The position numbers were made by a program, and so were the translations under genes. The notes beneath the pieces are model-generated. The model was not told the origin of the DNA. It ran no database searches and saw only the letters and a program-made list of their open reading frames with translations. Shown here one piece after another: positions 20,208 through 34,743 of a stretch of DNA of 64,000 nucleotides (position 1 is its first letter; the number at the start of each line of letters is the position of its first letter). Source of the DNA: Rhizobium ecuadorense (lineage in GTDB: Bacteria; Pseudomonadota; Alphaproteobacteria; Rhizobiales; Rhizobiaceae); assembly GCF_001187535.1 (NCBI RefSeq), contig NZ_LFIO01000074.1, forward strand, positions 1 through 64,000. The letters run 5' to 3'.

Positions 20208-21121
20208 TGCGACAGGCCTTCGGCAAGCCCCTTGACGACGGTGTCGGAGGTGACGCGCAGCAGGTCGATATAGGTCGGCGTGGGGCCGTCGGCTTCGCTC
20301 AGGGAGTCGACATAGAGCACGCCGCCATACCGGGCGCCGGTTTCACGGGCGACCTGGCGGGCCGGCTTGTCCGACACCGTGCTCTCGCTGAACACGGCAG
20401 GGATCTTGTTGGCCCTGACGGCATCGACGACTTTGCGGACCTGTTGCGGCGTGCCCTGCTGATCGGCATTGATCGGCCACAGATAGAGTTCCTTCAGGCC
20501 GAAGTCGCGGGCGAGATAAGAAAAGGCCCCTTCGCTCGATACCAGCCAGCGCTTGTCCTCGGGAATGGTATTCAGCTTCTCGCGGATCGGCGCGATGGTC
20601 GCCTCGATCTCCTTCTTGTAGGCCTCGGCGTTGGCCTTGTAGATCTCGGCATTCTCAGGATCGTATTTGACGAAGGCATCGCGGATGTTGTCGACATAAA
20701 TGATCGCGTTCTTCGGCGACATCCAGGCATGCGGATTGGGTTTGCCGCTATAGGGGCCTTCGCTGATGCCCATCGGCTCGACGCCTGTGGAGACCACGAC
20801 GTCGGGAACATCTTTCAGGTTTCGGTAGAATTTCTGGAACCACAGCTCGAGATTGAGGCCGTTCGACAGGAGGATCTGGGCGCCCTGCGCCCGCTGAATA
20901 TCACCGGGCGTCGGCTGATATTCGTGGATCTCGGCCCCGGGCTTGGTGATCGATTCCACGATCGCCGCATCGCCGGCAACGTTCTTTGCCATGTCGGCAA
21001 TGACGGTGAAGGTGGTCACCGCTTTGAACTTCTCCTGCGCGGCGGCACCGCCGGCCATCAGGCCGAGTGCGGCGACGGCCACCAGTCCGCTTACGACTCT
21101 GCGTCTCATGTAACTCGGCAT
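20204..21121 (-). CDS. sitA: Manganese-binding lipoprotein-like SBP SitA
   Basis: A 305-residue cluster A-I metal-binding protein with a signal peptide cut after GGAAAQ (no lipobox). The four ligands expected in the family are visible: His in EIHEYQPT, His in NPHAWMSP, Glu in [10 protein letters not shown] and Asp in YVDSLS. The ATG at 21121 has AAGGGA seven bases upstream; ATG 21136 and 21187 are less likely starts. First gene of the operon, directly behind Mur-like operators. Confidence 0.93.
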   Translation of the reverse strand: MPSYMRRRVVSGLVAVAALGLMAGGAAAQEKFKAVTTFTVIADMAKNVAGDAAIVESITKPGAEIHEYQPTPGDIQRAQGAQILLSNGLNLELWFQKFYRNLKDVPDVVVSTGVEPMGISEGPYSGKPNPHAWMSPKNAIIYVDNIRDAFVKYDPENAEIYKANAEAYKKEIEATIAPIREKLNTIPEDKRWLVSSEGAFSYLARDFGLKELYLWPINADQQGTPQQVRKVVDAVRANKIPAVFSESTVSDKPARQVARETGARYGGVLYVDSLSEADGPTPTYIDLLRVTSDTVVKGLAEGLSQ

Positions 21122-21202
21122 GAATATTCCCTTCATTGCTTCATCAAACCATTCGGCGCGCACAGCGACGGCCGGCAACAAGTTCACCGATAAAAATGCG
21201 AC

Positions 21203-21219
21203 GCATTTGCAATTAATGC
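21203..21219. promoter_or_regulatory. Second Mur-like inverted repeat
   Basis: GCATT-N7-AATGC (21203-21219), overlapping a 13-bp palindrome AATGCGACGCATT (21195-21207). It lies between sitA and the stronger repeat at 21245. Rhizobial sit promoters are reported to carry two Mur-responsive sites; this is the weaker candidate. Confidence 0.4.
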
Positions 21220-21244
21220 CGATGAGCCTCGTTGCTATCTATTC

Positions 21245-21265
21245 TGCAATTGCGAATGAATTGCA
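21245..21265. promoter_or_regulatory. Mur-responsive-type operator upstream of sitA
   Basis: A perfect inverted repeat TGCAATT-N7-AATTGCA, 124 bases before the sitA ATG. It matches the style of Mur (Mn-responsive Fur) boxes of rhizobial sit operons. Mn-loaded Mur would repress sitABCD here. Confidence 0.65.
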
Positions 21266-21453
21266 ATAAGGATTTTGAAAACGAGCAAACCGAAAATTGT
21301 CCGGACGCGCTGATGTCGAACGGCACGGCGCCTTGCCCGGGTCATATGCCTGGCGATGCAGCAAAGGAGAGGAAGGGCGTACCGATACACCGTGGCGGGC
21401 CCGAAACGGCCCGGCCCGACCTCGGCAGCCTCAAGGGAAAATCCCTGGAATAG
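21256..21453 (+). CDS. Possible small hypothetical protein
   Basis: A 65-codon frame from ATG 21256 (alternatives 21232 and 21313) divergent from sitA and ending three bases before the convergent stress-type gene. It starts inside the Mur-like operator and has no clear SD. Composition is hydrophilic with several Cys, Pro and Gly. No family is recognised; it may be chance. Confidence 0.25.
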   Translation: MNCNKDFENEQTENCPDALMSNGTAPCPGHMPGDAAKERKGVPIHRGGPETARPDLGSLKGKSLE

Positions 21454-21455
21454 GG

Positions 21456-21737
21456 TCAGCTCAGCTTTCCCACGAGCTTGGCATAGTCCGAAAAAGTTAG
21501 CTGCTCGCCTTTCCCGGTGGCCTGCTCGGCAAGCTGCAAGACACGGATGGGAAACAGGATCGCGGCACGGTTGGCGTCCGACAGCTCATGGTCGTCGTCG
21601 TCCTCGACGGACTTCATCGCTTTCGACAACGCGGCATTGAGCTCCTGGCGGGTGAGCAGATCCTTCTCGACGATTGCGTCGCAAATCGACGCCATCGCCA
21701 TGATCAGGCCCTTGAGCTGCAGATTGGCCGTATTCAT
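21456..21737 (-). CDS. Small hypothetical protein, stress-linked
   Basis: 93 residues, soluble and mostly helical, rich in acidic residues around SVEDDDDHELSD. The ATG at 21737 has GGAG seven bases upstream; the frame is open to 22031 but that part overlaps the upstream gene. It is 26 bases downstream of the 150-residue protein gene, so both are probably read from the EcfG-type promoter at 22241-22266. No family is recognised. Confidence 0.6.
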   Translation of the reverse strand: MNTANLQLKGLIMAMASICDAIVEKDLLTRQELNAALSKAMKSVEDDDDHELSDANRAAILFPIRVLQLAEQATGKGEQLTFSDYAKLVGKLS

Positions 21738-21763
21738 GAGAACTCCAATGAAAGAGGCAAGCT

Positions 21764-22216
21764 CTAATCCGGTTCGACCGACCGGATCGTGTCGACCGAG
21801 ACCATACCTTCGACAATGCCACGCATGATATCGTGCCTGTTCCGGTCGATCTCGATGACAGTATAGAGCTTGTCGTCGCGGAAGGCACTGGCATTGGCCG
21901 TCGTCACATCCTCTGCGGGAGCCGCATCCACTTCCATGAAGTCGAGTTCGCGCGCCGCGGCGACGATCCTGGCGTCGCCAGGCGTTCTGGCGGCCACGAC
22001 GACGATGCCGTGACCGGGGGCATTGTCCCATCTCGGATCGTCAGGAGCCGCGATCGGTTCCAGCCGGTAGATGTTGAGCATCTCGCCGCCCGTTTCGGGC
22101 GAGGCTTGCGCCGCCGCATCCTGCATTTGTGCTTGGCTCTCGACCGATTTTCCGAATGTGTTCGGGCTGGTCGCGTTGTTGATCTCTTCCTTGCCTGTCC
22201 TTGAGACGTTCGACAT
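21764..22216 (-). CDS. Hypothetical protein behind EcfG promoter
   Basis: 150 residues, soluble. The first 50 are polar and low-complexity (Ser, Gln, Asn, Ala); the rest looks folded, with GHGIVVVAARTPGDARIVAAA and KLYTVIEIDRNRHDIMRGI. ATG 22216 is preceded by GGAGAG; upstream codons to 22408 have no coding look. First gene of a two-gene unit directly behind a near-consensus general-stress promoter, so induction in starvation or osmotic stress is likely. No family is recognised. Confidence 0.6.
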   Translation of the reverse strand: MSNVSRTGKEEINNATSPNTFGKSVESQAQMQDAAAQASPETGGEMLNIYRLEPIAAPDDPRWDNAPGHGIVVVAARTPGDARIVAAARELDFMEVDAAPAEDVTTANASAFRDDKLYTVIEIDRNRHDIMRGIVEGMVSVDTIRSVEPD

Positions 22217-22240
22217 GTCGCTCTCCATTGTCAGGACGGA

Positions 22241-22266
22241 AACGACGGCCGGCGCGTAACTGTTCC
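22241..22266 (-). promoter_or_regulatory. EcfG (general stress sigma) promoter
   Basis: On the minus strand GGAAC (22266-22262), a 17-base spacer, then CGTT (22244-22241), an exact match to the EcfG/RpoE2 consensus. It ends 24 bases before the ATG of the 150-residue hypothetical gene. Confidence 0.65.
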
Positions 22267-22440
22267 CGCCTGCCCGAAAAACCGCAAATCTCGGCAAAAC
22301 GGTTTTCGGCGGGCGCTTTGGATTCATGCAGCTGTCAAGTTCATTTTGAATGACAAATGATGATAGGCTGTATGCGGAATGGCCCATACCATTTTCTGCG
22401 TTGAGCACTAAATTACCAGTCGTCGAAGAGGGGGATTTTC

Positions 22441-28188
<5,748 letters not shown>

Positions 28189-28198
28189 GGACCCGGCC

Positions 28199-29875
28199 AT
28201 GAACCCCGTCAACATCCTCCTCGTCGACGACCAGCCCGCCAAGCTCTTGAGTTATGAGGTCATTCTCGAAGAACTCGAGGAAAACCTCATCAAGGCGCAA
28301 TCCGCCCGCGAAGCCTTCGAGCATCTGCTGCGCACCGAAATTGCCGTGATCCTCGTCGACGTCTGCATGCCCGAACAGGATGGCTTCGAGCTGGTCAGCA
28401 TGATCCGTCAGCACCCGCGCTATCAGAACACGCCGATCATTTTCGTTTCCGCGGTGATGCTGGCCGAACCCGACCGGCTGCGTGGCTATGCTGTCGGCGC
28501 CGTCGACTACGTCTCCGTACCGATCGTGCCCGAAGTGCTGAGGGCCAAGGTCAGGGTCTTTGCCGATCTCTACAGGAAGACGCGGGAACTCGAACGACTG
28601 AACGCCGAACTGGAGGCCAGGGTTCGCCAGCGCACCGCCGAGCTCGAGGCTTCGGCCGCCCAGCTGCGGGAGCTCAACGAGGAGCTGGAGCACCGGATCG
28701 ATCAAAGAACGCGCGAGCGCGAGGAGGCGCTGGCGCAATTGTTTGAGGCGCAGAAGCTCGACACGATCGGCCACCTGACGGGCGGGGTGGCGCATGACTT
28801 CAACAACCTTCTGATGGCGGTGCTCGGCAGCCTCGGCCTTCTGAAGAAGCGGCTTCCGGCGGATGAACGCAGCGAACGTCTGCTGACGAATGCGATCCAG
28901 GCGGCCGAGCGCGGCACGGCGCTGACCCAGCGCCTGCTTGCCTTCGCCCGCCGCCAGGAGCTGAAGCCCCAGGCGGTCGATTTCCTCAGGCTGTTCGAAA
29001 ACGTCGAGGATCTTCTCGCCAAGGCGGTGGGGCCGCGCATCGAAATCCGCAAGCGCATTCCGGCCGATCTGGCGCCGCTTCTGGTGGACAGTAACCAGCT
29101 GGAGCTGGCGCTGCTCAACCTGTTCGTCAATGCCCGCGACGCGCTCGAAAGCGGCGGGGCCGTGACGGTTGCCGCGGCAGCGGCCGAAGACGCTCGGCCG
29201 GCCGGTCTCGCAGGCGGGAATTACATCAGGATATCGGTGTCGGACGATGGTGAAGGCATGGATGAGGCAACGGTCGCTCGCGCCGCCGAACCGTTTTTCA
29301 CCACCAAAGGGGTCGGCAAGGGCACCGGCCTCGGCCTGTCGATGGTTCATGGCCTGGCGGCGCAATCCGGCGGCTCGATCCAGATATTGAGCGCGAGGGA
29401 CAAGGGCACGACCGTATCCCTGTGGCTGCCCGTCGCCGAGACCTTCGTCAAGACGCAGCCGGCGGTCGAGCCTCCCGCAACGGAAGCCTTGAACCCGGTG
29501 TCACGGCCGCTCGCCATTCTCGTCGTCGACGACGATGCGCTTGTCCGGACGGGAACCGTGGCGATGCTGGAGGATCTCGGCCACCTGCCGCGGGAAGCGT
29601 CTTCCGCCTCGCAGGCCCTGGAATTCCTTGCCGACGGACGGGATTGCGATCTTGTCATTACCGATCACGCGATGCCCGGCATGACGGGTGCAGAGCTTGC
29701 ACGCCACCTTCGTTCCGCCTTCCCGGGCCTGCCCATTATTCTTGCCTCGGGCTACGCCGAGTTTTCCGAAGATCACGGTCTCGGCCGGATGCTCAGGATG
29801 ACCAAACCCTTCACCCAGGAGCAGCTTCAGGCGGCCATGGACAAGGCACTCTCGGGCAAAGTCGCGGCGGCGTAA
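28199..29875 (+). CDS. REC-histidine kinase-REC protein
   Basis: 558 residues, soluble. N-terminal receiver with phospho-acceptor D54 in LVDVCMPEQDG, coiled coil (about 125-185), a kinase core with H199 in GGVAHDFNNLL and an ATPase domain (NLFVNARDAL, then KGTGLGLSMVHGL), and a C-terminal receiver with D489 in ITDHAMPG. ATG with GAGGAC upstream, 10 bases after the poly-HAMP kinase. The receiver-first layout suggests it takes phosphate from the upstream kinase. No DNA-binding output domain is present, so the final target lies elsewhere. Confidence 0.92.
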   Translation: MNPVNILLVDDQPAKLLSYEVILEELEENLIKAQSAREAFEHLLRTEIAVILVDVCMPEQDGFELVSMIRQHPRYQNTPIIFVSAVMLAEPDRLRGYAVGAVDYVSVPIVPEVLRAKVRVFADLYRKTRELERLNAELEARVRQRTAELEASAAQLRELNEELEHRIDQRTREREEALAQLFEAQKLDTIGHLTGGVAHDFNNLLMAVLGSLGLLKKRLPADERSERLLTNAIQAAERGTALTQRLLAFARRQELKPQAVDFLRLFENVEDLLAKAVGPRIEIRKRIPADLAPLLVDSNQLELALLNLFVNARDALESGGAVTVAAAAAEDARPAGLAGGNYIRISVSDDGEGMDEATVARAAEPFFTTKGVGKGTGLGLSMVHGLAAQSGGSIQILSARDKGTTVSLWLPVAETFVKTQPAVEPPATEALNPVSRPLAILVVDDDALVRTGTVAMLEDLGHLPREASSASQALEFLADGRDCDLVITDHAMPGMTGAELARHLRSAFPGLPIILASGYAEFSEDHGLGRMLRMTKPFTQEQLQAAMDKALSGKVAAA

Positions 29876-29975
29876 CGGCCGGGAAGCAGCGGAGAGCGCG
29901 GTCGAAATCTTGGATGAGGTTGAACCCGAACGGGTGGAATTGGAGCATTTCCACTTTCTATTTGCCTACCTCCCT

Positions 29976-30164
29976 TCATTCCTCCCGATCGATTTCGTCC
30001 ATGCGTGCTTCAAGCCGCTTCCAGACCTCATCGAGAGGCTTGGCCTTGGTGGGGTCGGCCTCATGGGCGTCATAAGTGGCCACAATTTCCGTTCGCAACC
30101 AATGCTCGACGTGCTTTGCCTCTTCTGCGGGAGAGGCGGTGTTCATTTGCCAGATTGTGTGCAT
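29976..30164 (-). CDS. Small antitoxin-like hypothetical protein
   Basis: 62 residues from ATG 30164 (AGGA eight bases upstream). The segment EHWLRTEIVATYDAHEADPTKAKPLDEV resembles C-terminal halves of short type II antitoxin or stability-determinant proteins, but no DNA-binding N terminus is present. No toxin gene is seen next to it. The frame is open to 30233. Function unproven. Confidence 0.45.
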   Translation of the reverse strand: MHTIWQMNTASPAEEAKHVEHWLRTEIVATYDAHEADPTKAKPLDEVWKRLEARMDEIDREE

Positions 30165-30687
30165 CGTTGCGTTCCTATCTCTCCACGTCATTGTTGGTAC
30201 GCTACAGGAGAAAATCCCGCTTATCTTGATCATCGACAGCTGCGGCTTTCGCGGGTTTTATTCGTAATGTCTTCAAAAAATGATGGCATCGCCCGAACGA
30301 AAGGTATTGGTGTGCCCTCAGCTATAATATTGCTCCTCGCGACGAAGGCCTTGTTCGCAGGCTGGAGCTGGAAAGACTCAGGCGAGAGCACGCTGAGGGT
30401 AAAGCCAGCGGTGAACCCGAAGAAATTGACCCCACGCGCTTCCTGCAAGAGCTGCAAGCAGAACGTGCGGCGCGTCGTTGAAATAAAGCGATCTCTGTCG
30501 GCTTCGCCTCAGATACGAGATATCTGGCGCACAATATCGCCGTTCACAACGAAGTGGTTCGAGCTGGTTGCCACGCATTCTTTAATCCGGTGACGGCGGC
30601 CGCTTTCGCGTGCGGATGAAACTTTTTGCTCCTGCAAAAGTTACCTCAATCGATCTTCACTTCACCGAAGGCTTTCCCTTGACCAAC
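30165..30687. other. Gene-poor, lower-GC stretch
   Basis: 523 bases between the antitoxin-like gene and treZ. No intact gene is supported. It contains a coding-like fragment (30332-30481) and, after its stop, 44 more stop-free codons without a start. A weak EcfG-like GAAAC-N16-AGTT (30618-30642) precedes treZ. Confidence 0.5.
30332..30481 (+). pseudogene. Possible antitoxin-gene remnant
   Basis: A stop-terminated frame without a start codon whose translation includes RRLELERLRREHAEGKASGE and ends FLQELQAERAARR. This resembles the C-terminal tail of ParD-like antitoxins. An ATG in another frame at 30283 is followed by a few plausible codons, so a frameshifted small gene is possible. No toxin follows. 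Confidence 0.3.
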
Positions 30688-32448
30688 ATGACGTTCGGCC
30701 CCGCAGTCATTGAAGAGGGTATTCTATTTCGGCTCTGGGCTCCCCTGCATGAAAGCGTGTCGTTGAAAATCGAAGGCGCCGATCTGCTGCCGATGCAGGC
30801 GGCGGACGGTGGCTGGCATCGGTGCAGAGTTTCGAATGCCGATGCCGGTACGCGCTATTGCTTCGTTCTTCCCGACGGCCTCGAAATTCCAGATCCCGCC
30901 TCGCGGTTCCAGCCGCAGGATGTGCATGGTCCAAGCGAAGTGGTCGACCTCACCTCCTATCGCTGGACGACGCGCGACTGGACCGGCCGGCCCTGGGAAG
31001 AAATGGTCATCTACGAGATGCATATCGGCTGCTTCACGCCGGAGGGGACTTTCACCTCTGCGATCGAGCGGCTCGATCATCTCAGGGAGCTGGGTGTTAC
31101 GGCTTTGCAGATCATGCCGGTCAGCGAATTCCCCGGCCGTTACAGCTGGGGTTATGACGGCGTGCTGCCCTATGCCCCCGACAGCAGCTACGGTCGGCCG
31201 GAGGATTTCATGGCGCTGGTGGACGCGGCGCATCAGCGCGGCATCTCGGTGTTCCTCGATGTGGTTTACAACCACTTCGGGCCTGACGGGAATTATATCC
31301 CTTCCTATGCGCCGCTTTTCACCGACAATCACAAGACGCCCTGGGGCCACGGCATCAACTATGACGGCGACGGGTCGGGGATGATCCGTGAATTTGTCAT
31401 CGAGAACGCCATCTACTGGATCACCGAATTCAGGCTCGACGGCTTCCGCTTCGATGCCGTTCACGCGATCAAGGACGATAGCGACGAGCACCTGCTTCAC
31501 GAACTTGCCCGCCGCGTCAAGGCTGCGGCCGGCGATCGGCATGTTCATCTGATCGTCGAAAACGAGGAGAATGACAGCGATCTGCTGAAGCGTGACGAAA
31601 AAGGCGCAGCGAAGCTGTTCACCGCCCAGTGGAACGACGACGTCCACCACCTGCTGCATATCACCGCCACCGGCGAAACCTTCGGCTATTATGCCGATTA
31701 TGCCGGCGACGCCGGCAAGCTCGGCCGGGCGCTGGCCGAAGGCTTCGTGTTCCAGGGGGAACATATGCCTTATCGCGGCGGGAATAGGGGCAGGCCGAGC
31801 GGTCACCTGCCGCCAACGGCTTTCATCTCCTTCGTCCAGAACCATGATCAGATCGGCAACCGGGCGCTGGGCGACCGGGTCATGGCGTCGAGCCCTACCG
31901 ATGCCGTCAAAGCCGTCACATCAATCTATCTGCTGGCGCCCGAGATTCCGATGCTGTTCATGGGGGAGGAGTGGGGCGCTGCAGAGCCTTTCCCGTTTTT
32001 CTGCGATTTCGACGAGGAGCTGAACGAGAAGGTTAGAAAGGGCCGTCGCGAGGAGCTTTCGCGTCTGCCGGGCTTCGACTCCGAAGACCTTCTCGACCCG
32101 ACGGCGCCATCGACCTTTGCTGCGGCCAAACTGGATTGGTCGAAACGCGCTTCCTCCGAGATCCTCGATTTCTACAGAACGTTGCTCGATGTCCGGCACC
32201 GGAAGATCGTTCCTTTGCTGAAAGGTGTGACGGCGGGAAGCGCCGTCTACGGTTCGACGGGCAATGCGATCGTGGTCGATTGGACCCTGGCGGAAGGCCG
32301 GCATCTTCATCTGCGCGCCAACCTTGGCGACGAGGCGGCGGCGCTCGACTCGCCACCGGACGATGCTGAGGCGATATTCCATCTCGGCGGACGCGACGGC
32401 GGCGGTCTGGCGCCCTGGGCAGTGATCTGGAGCCTGAGCGAGGCGTGA
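30688..32448 (+). CDS. treZ: Malto-oligosyltrehalose trehalohydrolase TreZ
   Basis: A 586-residue GH13_10 enzyme that releases trehalose from malto-oligosyltrehalose. N-terminal CBM48-like domain (about 1-95, FRLWAPLHESV), then a catalytic barrel with nucleophile D256 in GFRFDAVHAI, acid/base E291 in IVENEEND and D387 in QNHDQIGN; YNHFGPDGNY is also typical. ATG 30688 is used; a TTG at 30679 has GAAGG seven bases upstream and may be the true start. Its partner TreY is not in the window. malQ follows after 23 bases. Confidence 0.9.
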   Translation: MTFGPAVIEEGILFRLWAPLHESVSLKIEGADLLPMQAADGGWHRCRVSNADAGTRYCFVLPDGLEIPDPASRFQPQDVHGPSEVVDLTSYRWTTRDWTGRPWEEMVIYEMHIGCFTPEGTFTSAIERLDHLRELGVTALQIMPVSEFPGRYSWGYDGVLPYAPDSSYGRPEDFMALVDAAHQRGISVFLDVVYNHFGPDGNYIPSYAPLFTDNHKTPWGHGINYDGDGSGMIREFVIENAIYWITEFRLDGFRFDAVHAIKDDSDEHLLHELARRVKAAAGDRHVHLIVENEENDSDLLKRDEKGAAKLFTAQWNDDVHHLLHITATGETFGYYADYAGDAGKLGRALAEGFVFQGEHMPYRGGNRGRPSGHLPPTAFISFVQNHDQIGNRALGDRVMASSPTDAVKAVTSIYLLAPEIPMLFMGEEWGAAEPFPFFCDFDEELNEKVRKGRREELSRLPGFDSEDLLDPTAPSTFAAAKLDWSKRASSEILDFYRTLLDVRHRKIVPLLKGVTAGSAVYGSTGNAIVVDWTLAEGRHLHLRANLGDEAAALDSPPDDAEAIFHLGGRDGGGLAPWAVIWSLSEA

Positions 32449-32471
32449 GGACGCTGGGAGGAAGGGGTCCA

Positions 32472-34319
32472 ATGATGAAATCCGCAGAGCTCGACAAACT
32501 CGCCCGCCGCCACGGCATCAGCCCGACCAGGCCCAGCCCCGAGAACCGGGAAGTGGTGATCTCAGCCGCGACCAAGCGCAAAATACTCTCGGCACTGAAT
32601 ATCGAATTGACGGTAGATCAAGAGACCGGCGCGCCGCAGCGGAAAGCAAAGCCGGACGGCAGGAAGATCCCGGTATCGTTTCTGCCGGATTTCCTATCCG
32701 CTACACGGGTCTGGGGCGTGAGCCTGCAGCTTTACGAGCTCCGGTCGGCACGCAACTGGGGCATAGGGGACTTCCAGGATCTGGCCGATATGGCCGATCT
32801 GGCGGGGTCGCTGGGAGCCGATTTCATCGGCCTCAATCCGCTTCACGCGCCGTTCCTCGCCGATCCCGACCGCTGCAGCCCCTATGAACCCTCAAGCCGC
32901 CAGCATCTCAACCCGCTCTATATCGCCGTCGATCAGGTGCCGGGATTTGCCGGCAGTCCCGAACTCGAACGGCAATTGGAGGGCCTTCGCCAATCCGATC
33001 TCATCGACTACGTTGGCGTCGCGCGCACCAAGCTTGGCGCCCTTCATGACCTCTGGTCGGCACGGCGACAGCGCCGCGTTGATGACGAGGCCGATTTCGA
33101 CGCATTCGTGGCGCAAGGCGACGACAGTCTGCGGCTGCATGCGCTGTTCGAATGCCTTTCCTCTTCCATGGTCGAGCGCGGGGCAGGTGCCGGCTGGCGG
33201 CGATGGCCAACCGAGTTCCAGCGCTTCGACGGTGCCGCCGTCGGCGATTTCGAACGTGAGCACGCGGATGATGTTCGCTTCCACATGTGGCTGCAATGGC
33301 TTGCCCACCGCCAGCTGATGCAGGCGGCGGAGCGGGCGCGCAAGGCCGGCCTCAGGATCGGGCTCTATCTCGATCTTGCGGTCGGCGAAGCGGTCGATGG
33401 CTCGGCGACGTGGAGCGAGCCTGATATCTATGTCTCCAAGGCGACAATCGGCAGTCCTCCCGATCCATTCGCCGTTGACGGGCAGGACTGGCACCTTGCC
33501 GGATATCTGCCATCCGAAATTGCCGGAGGGGAGATGTCGCCTTACCGGCGCATGGTGAGCACCGCCATGCGCTACGCCGGCGCTATCCGCATCGACCATG
33601 CCCCGGCGATCCGCCGACTTTTCCTGGTGCCGCTAGGCGCCAGGCCGGACAGCGGCGCCTATGTCCGCTATCCCGAGGACCGGCTGCTGCAGATCCTCGC
33701 CGAGGTTTCCGCCGAACATCGATGCCTCGTCATCGGGGAGTCTCTCGGCATGATTCCGGAAGGATTGCAGGAGGATCTGGAGGCCGCCGGCATCCTCTCC
33801 TATCGGATCCTTTCCTACGAACAGGACAAGCAGGGTTTCAAGCCTGCCGAAGCCTATCCCGCCCTCGCGCTCGCCTGCATTTCGACGCATGACCACCAGA
33901 CCCTTGCCGACTGGTGGCGCGGCGGCGACATTCGGGATCGCTGTGAACACGGTATCGTACCGCCCGATCTGACCGAAGAACATCTCAAACACCGCAGGCA
34001 CGAGCGGAGATTCCTCAAAACGGTCTTCAACGCTGCCGGCATCGACGTGCCGGCCCGGCTCGCGCCGCGGGCAGGCCAGGAGGCGTTGAAAGATCTGACC
34101 GTCAGCGCCTACCGTTTCATTGCACGGACGCCATCGCTTCTGACATCGGTGCGGCTTGCCGATCTCACCGACGAGAAAAGACCGACCAATATACCGGGCA
34201 CCAGCGACAGCTATCCGAACTGGAAGCCGAAGCTATCGGTTTTGCTGGAGGATCTGCCGTCTGTCTCGCTGCTCAAGCGCGTGACGGCGGCAATGCGGGA
34301 GGAAAGGCCGCGGGAGTGA
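32472..34319 (+). CDS. malQ: 4-alpha-glucanotransferase MalQ
   Basis: A 615-residue GH77 amylomaltase: WGIGDFQDL, SPYEPSSR, nucleophile D375 in IRIDHAPAI, acid/base E423 in IGESLGMIP and D474 in STHDHQT. It disproportionates maltodextrins. An N-terminal segment of about 75 residues precedes the barrel, as in many proteobacterial MalQ. ATG 32472 has GAAGGGG upstream; a start at 32445 overlapping treZ is less likely. Operon with treZ; together they would shuttle maltodextrin ends into trehalose if TreY is supplied elsewhere. Confidence 0.92.
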   Translation: MMKSAELDKLARRHGISPTRPSPENREVVISAATKRKILSALNIELTVDQETGAPQRKAKPDGRKIPVSFLPDFLSATRVWGVSLQLYELRSARNWGIGDFQDLADMADLAGSLGADFIGLNPLHAPFLADPDRCSPYEPSSRQHLNPLYIAVDQVPGFAGSPELERQLEGLRQSDLIDYVGVARTKLGALHDLWSARRQRRVDDEADFDAFVAQGDDSLRLHALFECLSSSMVERGAGAGWRRWPTEFQRFDGAAVGDFEREHADDVRFHMWLQWLAHRQLMQAAERARKAGLRIGLYLDLAVGEAVDGSATWSEPDIYVSKATIGSPPDPFAVDGQDWHLAGYLPSEIAGGEMSPYRRMVSTAMRYAGAIRIDHAPAIRRLFLVPLGARPDSGAYVRYPEDRLLQILAEVSAEHRCLVIGESLGMIPEGLQEDLEAAGILSYRILSYEQDKQGFKPAEAYPALALACISTHDHQTLADWWRGGDIRDRCEHGIVPPDLTEEHLKHRRHERRFLKTVFNAAGIDVPARLAPRAGQEALKDLTVSAYRFIARTPSLLTSVRLADLTDEKRPTNIPGTSDSYPNWKPKLSVLLEDLPSVSLLKRVTAAMREERPRE

Positions 34320-34491
34320 TCGAGGTGGAGGGAGCCGTCGGCTGCCGCCGCGCCGATGGAAATCGATCGGGGAAGGAACGAATACGCAGCCGACGAATTT
34401 TCTACAAATAAGGACAGGGAATGTCGAGATGAGGGCCTATCCGCTGTCGCCGCTTTAAAGGCGGCACGACCCATATGATGGAAACAAGATC

Positions 34492-34653
34492 ATGACGACC
34501 GCATTCATCCTTATCGCATTGGCTCTGATCATCATCTACGCCGGACCGACATTGCTGTTCTTCTGCGTCGGCTATGCCGATTATGTGCTGGAACGGCGAA
34601 GACATATGATCGCGCTGAAGCACGCCGTGAGGCGTCGCAGCGACGAGCTGTAG
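34492..34653 (+). CDS. Small single-pass membrane protein
   Basis: A 53-codon gene: MTTAFILIALALIIIYAG begins a hydrophobic helix of about 26 residues, followed by a basic, Arg/His-rich tail ending RRRSDEL. Codon use is high-GC and gene-like. SD is weak (GGAA). No family recognised; such small inner-membrane proteins often modulate larger partners. Confidence 0.5.
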   Translation: MTTAFILIALALIIIYAGPTLLFFCVGYADYVLERRRHMIALKHAVRRRSDEL

Positions 34654-34698
34654 AGCCATTCGCAGAAATCGCCGACCCTTGGCTTTCCCGGAATGGGA

Positions 34699-34726
34699 CC
34701 GGAGGCAGGTCGGAACCCGCCTCCGG
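34699..34726. terminator. Hairpin between convergent genes
   Basis: CCGGAGGC (34699-34706), a 12-base loop, then GCCTCCGG (34719-34726). It stands between the small membrane protein gene and the convergent exported protein gene and could stop transcription from either side, though no long T-run follows. Confidence 0.45.
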
Positions 34727-34743
34727 CTGCTGGAGCGGTCAGC

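Noticed and set aside
29910..30593. A 227-codon plus-strand open frame
   Set aside because: No SD or domain, and it overlaps the better supported antitoxin-like gene on the other strand.
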